A stretch of DNA of 64,000 bases from the NCBI GenBank assembly GCA_963830205.1, contig CAWHLP010000031.1, forward strand, positions 210,719 through 274,718, read 5' to 3'. The DNA comes from CAVSRC01 sp963830205 (GTDB lineage: Bacteria; Pseudomonadota; Alphaproteobacteria; Rhizobiales; Kaistiaceae). Shown here piece after piece: positions 52,750-61,526 of the stretch. The notes beneath the pieces are model-generated. The model worked only from the letters and a program-made list of their open reading frames with translations, did not search any database and was not told the DNA's origin. A program made the position numbers and the translations under genes. Position 1 is the first letter of the stretch. Every line of letters begins with the position of its first letter.

Positions 52750-52999
52750 CCGGCCGGGATTGCCAGGAGCGGCCGATCGCTTGCCATGGTACCCGAAGCA
52801 TTTTGGGCGCGGAGTTGACGCGGTCAGCGCCCCGCGCGGCGAAGAACGGCGCTTGGGGAAAACGGAAACCGAGACAGGGCGCAATCCCGGGATCGCCGTC
52901 AAAACGCCCCGAATTCGCAATATTTCAATGCGCCATGGCGGTGGAGAGATGCTGGGTTCCAACATTCCCTCGCCCCGCGCGTGGCACGCCGAGGCGACC
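52750..52999. other. Non-coding stretch after the IclR gene
   Basis: I see no credible gene, RNA or repeat here. The sequence around 52905-52930 is more AT-rich (CAATATTTCAAT). Together with the gene relic that follows it looks like a scar of past rearrangement. Confidence 0.3.
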
Positions 53000-53214
53000 G
53001 CGCCATGGCGCGATCTCTACGACCTCCCATCGCGCTGGCACGTGCCGGCGTTTCCGCTCACTGGCCGCGATGTCGTCGACGCGGGTGTTTCCCGCGGCCG
53101 GCGGTGGGCGAACTCCTGCGCGCCGTCGAGACGTGGTGGATCGGCGAGGATTTCGCCCCCGACGAACAAGCGCTCCGCCGCCGCCTTCAGCAGCTGCTCG
53201 CCGCGCAGCAGTAG
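53000..53214 (+). pseudogene. C-terminal relic of a CCA tRNA nucleotidyltransferase
   Basis: About 70 codons match the extreme C-terminus of alphaproteobacterial CCA-adding enzymes. WHVPAFPLTGRDVVDAGVS is in one frame from 53006; after a one-base loss near 53100, PAVGELLRAVETWWIGEDFA and PDEQALRRRLQQLLAAQQ run in the next frame to a stop at 53214. The whole catalytic head and neck domains (about 330 residues) are missing, so it cannot function. The true gene is presumably elsewhere. The remnant suggests an old duplication or recombination breakpoint. Confidence 0.65.
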
Positions 53215-53317
53215 CTCGCGGCGCCCACCTACGGCCACTTCAACAGCTTCCCGCCGCCCTGCACTAGGTGCGCCGAGCGCAGGTGCAGACCGAGGCTGCG
53301 GTCAGCGTTGACGGCAA

Positions 53318-54067
53318 TTAACCGTCGCCGAAGATCAACGCGGTGTTCAATATGCCGCCATCGACCACGAACTCAGAGCCTGTACAGAACGAGGCCTCAT
53401 CGGAAATCAGATAGAGGGCCAGGCTGGCCACCTCTTCGGGGGTTCCAAGACGCCTGATAGGCTGGTCTACCGGTGCCGAGAGGCCGTCGGTCATGCTGGT
53501 AGCAATCAGCCCCGGGTGTATCGAGTTCACCCGAATATTGTCTTTTGCCAGTTCCAGCGCGGCGACTTTGGTCATCCCGGTTATGGCGAATTTGCTCGCG
53601 ACGTACGCGGCTAGCCCCGGTACGCCGGCAAGTCCCTGGATGCTTGAGCAGTTGACAATTGATCCGCCGCCGGCCCGCCGGAGCGAAGGGATGGCAGCCT
53701 GCATGCCCAGGTAGGTTCCGACTTGATTGATATCGATGATGGCTCGATACGCGGCTTCGCCGAATGTCTCGATCGGCCCGCCGTCGATGATTCCTGCATT
53801 GTTGATGAGCGCCGTGACCGGACCGAACCGGCGCTCCGTTTGAGTGATGACGTCGCGCCATTGATCGGCACTACGCACATCGTGCTTGATAAACAGCACG
53901 TCCCCGTCGAACTCGGCCGCGAGCGCCTGTCCCTCTGCCTCGAGGACATCCGTGATCGCCACCCGCGCGCCTTCTTCCTCCAGCCGCCGGACGTGCGCTG
54001 CTCCAATTCCGCGCGCCCCCCCGGTTACGATGATCACTTTTCCAGATGCCCGCCCTGTTGCGCTCAT
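53318..54067 (-). CDS. Short-chain dehydrogenase/reductase (SDR)
   Basis: NAD(P)-dependent oxidoreductase, 249 residues. It has TGGARGIGAAHVRRLEEEGA, the Asp of AITDVLEAEG (suggesting NAD), LINNAGIIDGG, CSSIQGLAGV, the catalytic YVASK, and SIHPGLIATSM. The ATG at 54067 is chosen; an in-frame ATG at 54103 would lie inside the operator. Codon use is less GC-biased than in the neighbours, so recent acquisition is possible. It is divergent from a MarR regulator with a strong palindrome between. Substrate unknown. Confidence 0.88.
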   Translation of the reverse strand: MSATGRASGKVIIVTGGARGIGAAHVRRLEEEGARVAITDVLEAEGQALAAEFDGDVLFIKHDVRSADQWRDVITQTERRFGPVTALINNAGIIDGGPIETFGEAAYRAIIDINQVGTYLGMQAAIPSLRRAGGGSIVNCSSIQGLAGVPGLAAYVASKFAITGMTKVAALELAKDNIRVNSIHPGLIATSMTDGLSAPVDQPIRRLGTPEEVASLALYLISDEASFCTGSEFVVDGGILNTALIFGDG

Positions 54068-54089
54068 GATTTTCAGTTTTCCGATTGAT

Positions 54090-54139
54090 AATAGTAGGAG
54101 CATACCTACTATTTTCGGTGGGGGCAAGCCTACCATTTT
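54090..54139. promoter_or_regulatory. Palindromic operator and half-site between SDR and MarR genes
   Basis: AATAGTAGG (54090-54098) and CCTACTATT (54105-54113) are perfect nine-base arms with the spacer AGCATA. The right arm recurs as CCTACCATTTT at 54129-54139, exactly 24 bases after CCTACTATTTT. A 24-bp symmetric site in a divergent gap is what a MarR dimer binds, so autoregulation plus control of the SDR is likely. Confidence 0.65.
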
Positions 54140-54238
54140 GCTTTGCCGCAGCGCTTCATTGGATGATTATCGCGGGGTCGTGGCGGCCGTATCCGCGAAA
54201 CGAGAGGAGGTCGTGTTGCTGGACCGTGGAGTGCACGC

Positions 54239-54721
54239 GTGACTGGGCGCAGCGTGACCGTCGGCGAGAGGCGTCGCCAACCCCAGCGCCTGAAGGACCT
54301 GCCGATGTATCTGATGCTCGCGCTATCGCGAGAGGGGTATCGGTACGGCCTAGAACAGGGAAAGAGCATCCGCATGCCGCACTATGCGGTCTTGGCCACG
54401 CTGGCCGAGTTCGGGTCGAGCAGTCAGCGCGACATCACCGAATGCGTCGGTTTCGACAAGAGCGACGTGACGAAGATCATCAACGATCTCGAAACCCTGG
54501 GACTGGTCGAAAGACGGGTCGATCGCCAAGACGCGCGCCGCCACCGCGTTGGCCTCACGGCTGCAGGCCAGCGGCAGTTGATCGCCAGCGATGGTGAATT
54601 GAACGCGGCCAGCCGGGCGTTTCTTGGCGGCCTTTCGGCAAGAGACTACCGGCAGCTGATCGGATTGTTGCTGAAAGCGCTTCGCGTGCACGATAGTCGT
54701 TTTGCCGGCACCGACGACTAA
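54239..54721 (+). CDS. MarR-family transcriptional regulator
   Basis: Winged-helix repressor of about 160 residues. It has PHYAVLATLAEFGSSSQRDI, FDKSDVTKIINDLETLGLVE and the wing RRVDRQDARRHRVGLTAAGQ, the standard MarR signature. The start is taken as the GTG at 54239; a second GTG six codons on is possible, and no ATG with a ribosome site precedes the domain. It is divergent from the SDR gene. Confidence 0.87.
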   Translation: MTGRSVTVGERRRQPQRLKDLPMYLMLALSREGYRYGLEQGKSIRMPHYAVLATLAEFGSSSQRDITECVGFDKSDVTKIINDLETLGLVERRVDRQDARRHRVGLTAAGQRQLIASDGELNAASRAFLGGLSARDYRQLIGLLLKALRVHDSRFAGTDD

Positions 54722-55108
54722 AACACCTTCGCGGCGAGCAGCGTCTGGATCCTCCGCGCCTCAACTCAAGGGCTAGAGCGCCCAACTCCTCGCGGCGCAA
54801 ATGATGGCGGGCCGGACGGACGCCGATTGCGGAAAGTCAAGGTTGACACCAATGGCCGCGCCGCTATTTCAGGAGCGAGTGGTCGAGCTAATCGCCTGGT
54901 GCCGCGCCGAAGCTACAGGGGCCGGTTCGCCGTCCAGCGTCAATTTTCTGGCGTCCCATTTCCACGCCACGGCATGAGAGCCAAGTCCGCCGCTTCCTTG
55001 GCGTCATTGAGGAGCGTCTTGCGCGGCGTACCCATCTGCGCACGCATCGTCAGACCGCGGCCAAGGTCGAGAACCTGGTTCGCGCGCGCGGCAGGCGCTG
55101 GTGCAAAG
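54722..55108 (+). other. Gap with a broken small open frame (possible hypothetical gene relic)
   Basis: From the ATG at 54852 a frame of 41 codons reads MAAPLFQERVVELIAWCRAE and on to a stop at 54977. The next frame then continues with protein-like helical sequence (ESQVRRFLGVIEERLARRTH, later AAKVENLVRAR) to about 55110. Joined by one frameshift it would be a protein of about 90 residues that I do not recognise. It could be a relic or a sequencing-damaged hypothetical. The rest of the gap shows nothing. Confidence 0.3.
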
Positions 55109-55816
55109 CTAGTCCACACTCGGGAGGATGCGGAATTCCAAAACCCCCTCGACCTTTCGCAGGTCGATGGCGAGCCGTTCAAAGTCTCGCCTCTTCAGCG
55201 TGCGCAGCACCATCCGGTACTCGAAGACGCCGCCACCTTCCTCCAGCCGGTAGGCCATGTTGGTGACCGAAAAACCGTGCTGCACCAGCATCGTCCTCAG
55301 GTCCGTCTCGTTCATGGTGCGATCGGCAAGGAAGCGGATGATGTGCTGCGCGTACAGCTGCGCTGGGATACGCATCTCGATCCAGCGGAAGGCACTGAGG
55401 GTGCCAAGAATCATGGCGGTCGCCAGCGCCGCCAGGAAAAGCATGCCGACACCAATAAGGATGCCTATTGCAGCGGTGGTCCAGATAGAAGCGGCAGTCG
55501 TCAGGCCGCGGACGTTCAGGCCCTCTTTGAAAATGAGACCCGCGCCGAGGAAGCCGATGCCGGTCATGATGCCCTGCGCCATCCGCGTCGGGTCGGTTCG
55601 AATCGTCTCGATGGGAATCGAACCCAGCCAATCTTCCTGGAAATTGAACACCGTCATAAGGAGGGCTGATGAAAGACAGACCAGGGCATGCGTGCGAAAA
55701 CCGGCCGGCCGGCCGTGGAAGCTCCGCTCCAGTCCGATAGCGGCGCCGGCCAACCACGCCGCCGATAAATTGGCGGCGATTGTCAGGAAATGCGGCTCAA
55801 GAAGTGCCTGGAACAT
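55109..55816 (-). CDS. MgtC/SapB-family membrane protein
   Basis: Inner-membrane protein of 235 residues with about five helices. The family core is AAIGLERSFHGRPAGFRTHA near the N-terminus, MAQGIMTGIGFLGAGLIFKE and GLTTAASIWTTAAIGILIGV, followed by a cytoplasmic C-terminal ACT-like domain (from about 150) as in MgtC itself. MgtC proteins adapt cells to low magnesium and modulate the ATP synthase or phosphate uptake. The ATG at 55816 matches the family length; the 39-base upstream extension does not. No magnesium leader could be recognised upstream. Confidence 0.9.
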   Translation of the reverse strand: MFQALLEPHFLTIAANLSAAWLAGAAIGLERSFHGRPAGFRTHALVCLSSALLMTVFNFQEDWLGSIPIETIRTDPTRMAQGIMTGIGFLGAGLIFKEGLNVRGLTTAASIWTTAAIGILIGVGMLFLAALATAMILGTLSAFRWIEMRIPAQLYAQHIIRFLADRTMNETDLRTMLVQHGFSVTNMAYRLEEGGGVFEYRMVLRTLKRRDFERLAIDLRKVEGVLEFRILPSVD

Positions 55817-56011
55817 TGGGCAAAACCTCAGTTGCTTTGTTTTGCCGGCTAACATAACGCAAAGTCCGCGGCTTGGTTAGCGCACAAGCAACATTCGGCC
55901 GGATTGCGGCCGCGGGGCCCTCGCGAATTGGATGCGCTGGCGTGGACCAAAGAGTGGCGCTCCAAGCGCGCGACAACTCCGATCCCTCGTCCATCAGCGC
56001 AGTCTGCGTGA

Positions 56012-57109
56012 TCAGCGTCCCAGCGCGAGGCGGGCGAAATCCGCCAGCATGCGGATGTCAGTCTCGGCCTGTTCGACCGTGTTGACGACAACGCCGCCGG
56101 AGAGGATGGCCGCATGCCACGCTTTCATCTCCTCGACGAAGGGCTCGGCATAGGACGGCCGATGACGGATCTCGCGGAGATGGTGGCCGTCAGAGCGTCG
56201 CTCGATGAGTTCGGTCGGCTGGTGGTTGAGATAGGGCGAGGGGAAGCGCAGCTCGTAGACCGCGTCCTCGAACACCAGGCTGATGCGCTCGCTGTAATAG
56301 GCGACCTTGGGTGCGGCGACCCAGGTCATGGCGACCACCGAATCGCCGGGTGTCAGCTTGGCCGACAGGAAGCCGCCAGCATCGCCGTCGATGAAGGCGG
56401 CGCCGATGGGCTTGTCGATGCGGGTATCGATCGCCGCCAGCAGGCCCTGCACCAGGTTGAAGTCGTGGATGATGCTGGAGCAGTAGGGGCCGGAAAACCC
56501 CTTGAAGCCGGCCGGCTCCGGCGTGAACCCGAGAGCAGCGGTGACCTGCTCGGCACGACGCGCGCTGCCTTCAGCAATCAGCGCGGGCGCCACGTCGTCC
56601 GGCTGGATGAGATCGCGATGGGCGACATAGGCCCAGGCGTCGGAATCGACAACGTCGACAGTGACGGCGCGCATCGGGCCGGATCGGGCGGCCAGCAGAT
56701 CGCAGAGTGCGCGATAGGCTGGGTCGAAGCGCTTCATGTAGCCGACCTGGACAATGCGCCCAGCGCGATCGCGCGCCATGCCCGGATGCGCTCGGCATCC
56801 GCCACGCGAATAGCACAGCGGCTTCTCGCAGAAGACGTGCAGGCCGCGCTCGAGTGCCGCAACAATGAGGTCGGCGTGGTATGCGTCGGGTGTCGCGATG
56901 ACGACGCAGTCGAGCGGTTCGGCGAGAAGGGCGTCTGCCGTCGCGTAGGCGGTGACGCCATAGCGCTCGGCGAGATGCGTGCGGACCACCTTTGAGGGAT
57001 CAGCGACGCCGACGACATCGAAGAGATCCGGCAAGGCGATGAGGTTGGGCAGATGCTCGACTTGGGCGACAAGGCCGCCGCCGATGATGCCAACGCGAAG
57101 CTGGGTCAT
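56012..57109 (-). CDS. Gfo/Idh/MocA family oxidoreductase (internal double frameshift)
   Basis: Predicted NAD(P)-dependent inositol/sugar dehydrogenase, about 365 residues. It has LRVGIIGGGLVAQVEHLPNL, ALERGLHVFCEKPLCYS, VQVGYMKRFDPAYRAL and SSIIHDFNLVQGLL. Between about 56805 and 56765 the better sequence (VADAERIRAWRAIA) lies in another frame, so two compensating one-base errors are likely; the ends are in the same frame. It is the last gene of the operon, starting three bases after the inositol-monophosphatase-like gene. With that neighbour it could oxidise myo-inositol or a related polyol. Confidence 0.87.
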   Translation of the reverse strand: MTQLRVGIIGGGLVAQVEHLPNLIALPDLFDVVGVADPSKVVRTHLAERYGVTAYATADALLAEPLDCVVIATPDAYHADLIVAALERGLHVFCEKPLCYSRGGCRAHPGMARDRAGRIVQVGYMKRFDPAYRALCDLLAARSGPMRAVTVDVVDSDAWAYVAHRDLIQPDDVAPALIAEGSARRAEQVTAALGFTPEPAGFKGFSGPYCSSIIHDFNLVQGLLAAIDTRIDKPIGAAFIDGDAGGFLSAKLTPGDSVVAMTWVAAPKVAYYSERISLVFEDAVYELRFPSPYLNHQPTELIERRSDGHHLREIRHRPSYAEPFVEEMKAWHAAILSGGVVVNTVEQAETDIRMLADFARLALGR

Positions 57110-57112
57110 ATA

Positions 57113-57940
57113 TCAGGTCGCCTTCTGGTGTCTGTGGTTCTTGATGGGCGCGTCCTTCAGCTTATCGATGAGATAGGCATGGGTGGCGCGATTGGCGGCG
57201 ATGATGCACCCGGTCCGCTCATACACCTCGGCGCCGCGACCCCACCAGTCGGTCACGACGCCGCCGGCCTCCTCGACCAGCAGCACGCCGACCGCCCAGT
57301 CGACGAGGCCGGATTCCTCGAAATAGCCGGTCAGCCGGCCGCAGGCGACGAAGGCGCAGGAATTGGCCGAACTGCCGATCGTGGTGACATGGCCCACGGG
57401 CAGGCGAATCTGCTCGAGCCGCTCATAAAAGCCGTCGAAGGTGAAGCGGTTGTTGGTGGGAATGCTGGTACCGATGGCCATGAGGCCGATGTCGTCCCGC
57501 CGGCTGACTTCCAGCCGCTCGCCATTAAGGAAAGCGCCGCCGCCACGGATGGCGGTGAACATCTCGTTGGCGACGGGATTGTAGAGCGCGCCACAGACCG
57601 TCCGGTTTCCACGGCGGAGCGCAATCGAGATCGTGTAGTGCTGCCCGTTGATGAAATTGGTGGTGCCGTCGATTGGATCGACCAGCCAACGATGCTCCTT
57701 GTCGGCGCCATCAACTGGCGGATATTCCTCGCCGGTGAAGCTCCAGTCCGGCCAGCGGGCGAACAGTGCCTTACGGATCAACTGCTCTGACTCGCGGTCA
57801 GCGTCCGAGACGAAGTCGGCCGGCCCCTTGATGCCGATGTCGAGATCGCGGAAGCGCCTGAAATGGTCAAGCGTGAGCGCACCGGCGTCCCGCGCGACCG
57901 CGACCATCTCGGCCAGGATAGCGGCGTAGTCTTCTGCCAT
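57113..57940 (-). CDS. Inositol monophosphatase family protein
   Basis: Mg-dependent, Li-sensitive type phosphatase fold, 275 residues. Metal-binding motifs are FTGEEYPP (Glu), VDPIDGTTNFINGQ (Asp, Asp) and GLVDWAVGVLLVEEAGG (Asp). It would remove phosphate from inositol phosphate or a similar polyol phosphate. The ATG overlaps the stop of the phosphodiesterase gene (TGATG). It fits a pathway in which the phosphodiesterase product is dephosphorylated and then oxidised. Confidence 0.9.
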   Translation of the reverse strand: MAEDYAAILAEMVAVARDAGALTLDHFRRFRDLDIGIKGPADFVSDADRESEQLIRKALFARWPDWSFTGEEYPPVDGADKEHRWLVDPIDGTTNFINGQHYTISIALRRGNRTVCGALYNPVANEMFTAIRGGGAFLNGERLEVSRRDDIGLMAIGTSIPTNNRFTFDGFYERLEQIRLPVGHVTTIGSSANSCAFVACGRLTGYFEESGLVDWAVGVLLVEEAGGVVTDWWGRGAEVYERTGCIIAANRATHAYLIDKLKDAPIKNHRHQKAT

Positions 57941-58780
57941 CAGCAATCCTCAAGGAGTGCGGCGAGCCCTTCCGGATCGTCGGTGGTGATCTGGTCGACG
58001 CGCGCGTCGAGAAGCCGCTCGACGAGCGGCCGGATCGCCGCATCGGCGGTCCTGATCGTGTAGGCGTCGATGCGACGGGCGGCGGCGTGAAACGCAGCAA
58101 CGACGTCGAAGCCCGCATCGGCCGCAGCGAGAACGATCGGGTAGGCGAGATAGATCATCTCGGCCCTGGGCGAGGCCGCGAGTGCTTCGGCAACGAAACC
58201 GGCGAAATCGCCGCTCTTCTCCAGCGCGGCGACCGCCTCGCCGTGGCAGGGATCGTAGCCGACATGCAAGCCGGGCGTCGCATCGGTCAGCAGCTTCACC
58301 GAGTCCGCCTCGCCCGAGGAAAGGATCATGTTGCGCGCCACCGGCGCCACGCTTGCGGCGAAGGTCGCCACGGTCGCGGCATCGAGGCCCTGGTTCTCCT
58401 TGTAATCGAGTTGCAGCAGGGCGTCGGCATGCGGCGGTGTTTCGGTGAGAAGGGCGCAGAGATCCTCCAGCAGCATCACATGATCGGGAATCGGCGCGCC
58501 GTCATTGCCGCGGAGATGAAGATTGCGCAGAGTTGCGGCGGAATGGTCGCGCGCTTTGCCGTGGCCCGTGGTCTCGCGCGCAATCTCCAGGTGGTCGTGC
58601 AGAACAGCCAGGCCGTGGTCGCCGTGAACGACCAGATCGACCTCGACGCTGGCGCCGAGCGCCATGCCTTCGAGGACACGTTTGGCGGTGAAGACCGGAT
58701 CGGAAACGCGCCGCCTGGCGCGGTGCCATTTGAAATAGGTCCGGTGTCCGTGCGCGCGTAATCCCGACGGGATCGCTCAT
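57940..58780 (-). CDS. Glycerophosphodiester phosphodiesterase family protein (frameshifted near the start)
   Basis: GDPD-type TIM barrel hydrolysing glycerophosphodiesters to glycerol 3-phosphate and an alcohol, about 279 residues. The N-terminal HGHRTYFKWHRARRRVSDPV and FTAKRVLEGMALGASVEVDL carry the first catalytic region, and AVLHDH the second His. LLQLDYKENQ corresponds to the usual ELK. The ATG at 58780 overlaps the ATPase stop (ATGA) but is in a different frame from the body; the shift lies near 58745 and the length is 3n+1. No signal peptide, so it is cytoplasmic and acts on imported substrate. Confidence 0.85.
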
Positions 58781-59820
58781 GAACCGCTCGACCGATAGAT
58801 GGCCTGGTTGCCGCGGTAGGCGGCAAAGACGTGCGGCTTGAGATCGACCGGCTGCTCGGCGCGCCAGTCGCGCGCCTCGGACACCTGTGCCTTGAGGCGC
58901 GTGCCGTCGGCCAGTTCCAGATCGATGATGGCATGCGCCCCGTAGTCGGTCACGCGATGCACCCTGGCGGAGCCGGAACCGGTCGCCGGGGCGATGCCCA
59001 GCGCCTCGGGGCGCACCGCAAAGGTCACCGGGCCGCTGGCGACGGGCAGCGGCAGGACAAAGGCGGCATGGGAAAAGGTGCCGTCAGCGACCGTCCCTTC
59101 GAGCAGGTTCATCTTGCCGATGAAGCCGGCGACGAAGGGTGTCGCCGGCTCGCGGTAGAGCATGTCGGGAGCGGCGATCTGCTCGATGCGGCCATCGCGC
59201 ATGACGACGATGCGGTCGGCCATGGCCAGCGCCTCGTCCTGGCCGTGGGTGACGAACAGCGTGGTGATCTTCAGGCGCTGCTGGATGTCGCGCACCTCCT
59301 CACGCAGCCGCTCGCGCAGATGCTGGTCGAGGCTGGCGAAGGGCTCGTCGAGCAGCAGGATCTTCGGCTCGAGCACCAGCGAACGTGCCAGTGCCACGCG
59401 CTGCTGCTGTCCGCCGGAGAGCTGATTGGTGCCGCGCTTGCCGTAGCCGGTGAGGCCGACCAGTTCGAGCACCGCGTCGACGCGGCGGTGCACCTCGTCG
59501 GCAGGCAGCCGGCGCAGCTTCAGGCCGAAGGCGATGTTCTTGAACACGTTCATGTGCGTCCACAACGCGTGGCTCTGGAACACCATGCCGGTCGGCCGGC
59601 GCTCGGGCGGCAGGTGGATCACCTCGTCGCCGTCGATGGTAATGCTGCCGGCAGTCGGGCGCTCGAAGCCGCCGACCATGCGCAGCAGCGTGGACTTGCC
59701 GGAGCCCGAGGGGCCCAGCAGGCAAACCAGTTCGCCATCGCTGACCGTCAGGTCGAAATCTTCGACGGCATGCACGTCGCCAAACCGCTTGGCGACGCCT
59801 TTGATGTCGAGAACAGCCAT
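58777..59820 (-). CDS. ABC transporter ATPase (PotA/FbpC/UgpC type)
   Basis: Energising subunit, 347 residues. Walker A GPSGSGKST, Q-loop VFQSHALWTHMNVFKNIAF, signature LSGGQQQRVALARS, Walker B ILLLDEPFASLDQHLRE and FVTHGQDEALAMADR are intact. The C-terminal TOBE-type domain has FAVRPEALGIAP and VHRVTDYGAHAIIDLEL. It is coupled to GDPD by a four-base overlap and lies three bases after the second permease. A hydrolase fused to the operon right after the ATPase recalls ugpC-ugpQ. Confidence 0.92.
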   Translation of the reverse strand: MAVLDIKGVAKRFGDVHAVEDFDLTVSDGELVCLLGPSGSGKSTLLRMVGGFERPTAGSITIDGDEVIHLPPERRPTGMVFQSHALWTHMNVFKNIAFGLKLRRLPADEVHRRVDAVLELVGLTGYGKRGTNQLSGGQQQRVALARSLVLEPKILLLDEPFASLDQHLRERLREEVRDIQQRLKITTLFVTHGQDEALAMADRIVVMRDGRIEQIAAPDMLYREPATPFVAGFIGKMNLLEGTVADGTFSHAAFVLPLPVASGPVTFAVRPEALGIAPATGSGSARVHRVTDYGAHAIIDLELADGTRLKAQVSEARDWRAEQPVDLKPHVFAAYRGNQAIYRSSGS

Positions 59821-59823
59821 TGC

Positions 59824-60648
59824 TTACCCGCCGAACCCCCGCGCGAATGAACCCGAACTGATGATACGCCGTGCGAAGAGCAGCGCGAAGAAGGAGGGTA
59901 TCCAGAGAAGCACCGAGAGCACGGCGCCATACTGGATGACCGGCTGATTGTTGATGAATGAGATCATCAGCACCGGCATGGTGCGGATCGCCGGGGCACC
60001 GATCAGCCAGGCGCCCTCCGTCTCATAGAAGGTGTTGACGAAGGTGAGCAGAATCGCCGCGGCGATGGTCGGTGCCGCCTGCGGCAGGGTGATCGACCAG
60101 AAGACGCGCAGCGGGCCGGCGCCGACGTCGCGCGCCGCCTCCTCCATGCGGCGGTCGACGCTCTGGAAGGCGGCGACCGGGATCCAGATCATGAACAGCA
60201 GCGTGCCGACCAGCTGGATAAGCACCACGCCCCAGAATGTGCCGATGAGATGCAGCGACAGGAAGATGCCGGCGATGGCGACGAGCAGCCCGAACTTGGG
60301 GAAGGCCTGGCCGGCGAGGAAGGAGAAGAACAGCAGGCTGCGGCCGGGGAACTGCAGGCGGGCGAAGGCGAAGGCGGCGGGCAGGCAGATGGCCGCCGAT
60401 ATGGCGGTCACCACGCAGGCGAGCGAAATGCTGGTGGTGATCGCCCCCCAGACGTCCGGCCGGGCGAGCGCCGCGTTCCAGAAGCGCAGGCCGAACTGCT
60501 GCGGAATGATGGCTGGATAGCGCCAGACGTTGGTGAAGGCCCAGGTGCCGACCACGATCAGCGGGAAAATGATGATCGCGGAGAGCACCACCGCGAAGGC
60601 GATGCCGATCCAGTCGATGCGCCGCTGGGGTGACAAGCGCTCGGCCAT
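59824..60648 (-). CDS. ABC transporter permease (PotC/CysW-like second permease)
   Basis: Inner-membrane permease of 274 residues with six helices. AFARLQFPGRSLLFFSFLAG and the EAA loop SVDRRMEEAARDVGAGPLRV are clear. The start overlaps the first permease stop (ATGA). Confidence 0.9.
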   Translation of the reverse strand: MAERLSPQRRIDWIGIAFAVVLSAIIIFPLIVVGTWAFTNVWRYPAIIPQQFGLRFWNAALARPDVWGAITTSISLACVVTAISAAICLPAAFAFARLQFPGRSLLFFSFLAGQAFPKFGLLVAIAGIFLSLHLIGTFWGVVLIQLVGTLLFMIWIPVAAFQSVDRRMEEAARDVGAGPLRVFWSITLPQAAPTIAAAILLTFVNTFYETEGAWLIGAPAIRTMPVLMISFINNQPVIQYGAVLSVLLWIPSFFALLFARRIISSGSFARGFGG

Positions 60649-61526
60649 CAGCGCCCCCTCTGGTTCTTGACCACCGAGCGCACGTAGAACAGGCCGAAGA
60701 CGATGCAGAAGAAGAAGGAGATGACCGCCTGGGTGATGGCGTTGGTCGGGTCGTAGAGGTCGCGGAAGGTGCGCTGCATGAATGGCCCCATCATCTCGGG
60801 CGCGGCAGGACCGAGGATGTAGGGAAGGGTGAAGGCCGAGAAGATGCCGAGCACAGAGAAGGAGATCGCCACCAGGATCGAATTGCCGATGCGCGGCAGG
60901 ATGATGTGCCAGAACACCGCGAATCGCCCGGCGCCGACATCGCGCGCCGCTTCGATCGACTGGTTGGAGACGGAGCCCAGACCCGAGATCAGGATCAGCA
61001 CGGTCAGCGGGATATGGTCCCAGACGAGGCCGATCAGCGGTCCCCACGAGGTCAGGTAGGGCGAGCGGATCTTGGGCAGATGGACGGCATTGAGGAGGAT
61101 ATCGACCATGCCGTTCGGTCCGAGCACGCGGATGAAGGCGTAGCTCAGGATGATCGAGGGCACGAACAGCGGAAAGATCGCCAGGCCCTGGACATAGGCG
61201 GCAAGATTGCCGCTGGCGAAGCGCAGATAGAGCGCGATCGGCAGGCAGACGACGAGCAGGAACACTGCGGAGAGCGCCGTGGTCCACAGCGTGATGTGCA
61301 GATTGGCGAGGCTATAGGAGTCGGTGAAGAAGAACTGGTAGGTCGACAGCGACAGCGCATGGTGGCCGTTGTCGTCGGGCAGCCAGAGCGTGGTCACGAC
61401 TGCCGAGATGATCGGATAGATGACCATCCACCCGACCAGGAGCACCGGTATGGCGACCAGCAGGAGGCCGATCGGCCTCCTGCGTTCTTGTGTTGTGCCG
61501 GCGATATCGCTGGCAGCAAGGCTCAC
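60648..61526 (-). CDS. ABC transporter permease (PotB/UgpA-like first permease)
   Basis: Inner-membrane permease of 292 residues. Helix 1 is PIGLLLVAIPVLLVGWMVIY; the EAA loop is SIEAARDVGAGRFAVFWHII. The start is the GTG at 61526, which overlaps the stop of the binding-protein gene (GTGA); no ATG is available in frame there. Confidence 0.88.
   Translation of the reverse strand: MSLAASDIAGTTQERRRPIGLLLVAIPVLLVGWMVIYPIISAVVTTLWLPDDNGHHALSLSTYQFFFTDSYSLANLHITLWTTALSAVFLLVVCLPIALYLRFASGNLAAYVQGLAIFPLFVPSIILSYAFIRVLGPNGMVDILLNAVHLPKIRSPYLTSWGPLIGLVWDHIPLTVLILISGLGSVSNQSIEAARDVGAGRFAVFWHIILPRIGNSILVAISFSVLGIFSAFTLPYILGPAAPEMMGPFMQRTFRDLYDPTNAITQAVISFFFCIVFGLFYVRSVVKNQRGR

Noticed and set aside
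54827..55669. Plus-strand open frame of 280 codons over the mgtC region
   Set aside because: It is mostly antisense to mgtC and shows no family features; only the short segment at 54852-55110 looks protein-like, in other frames.
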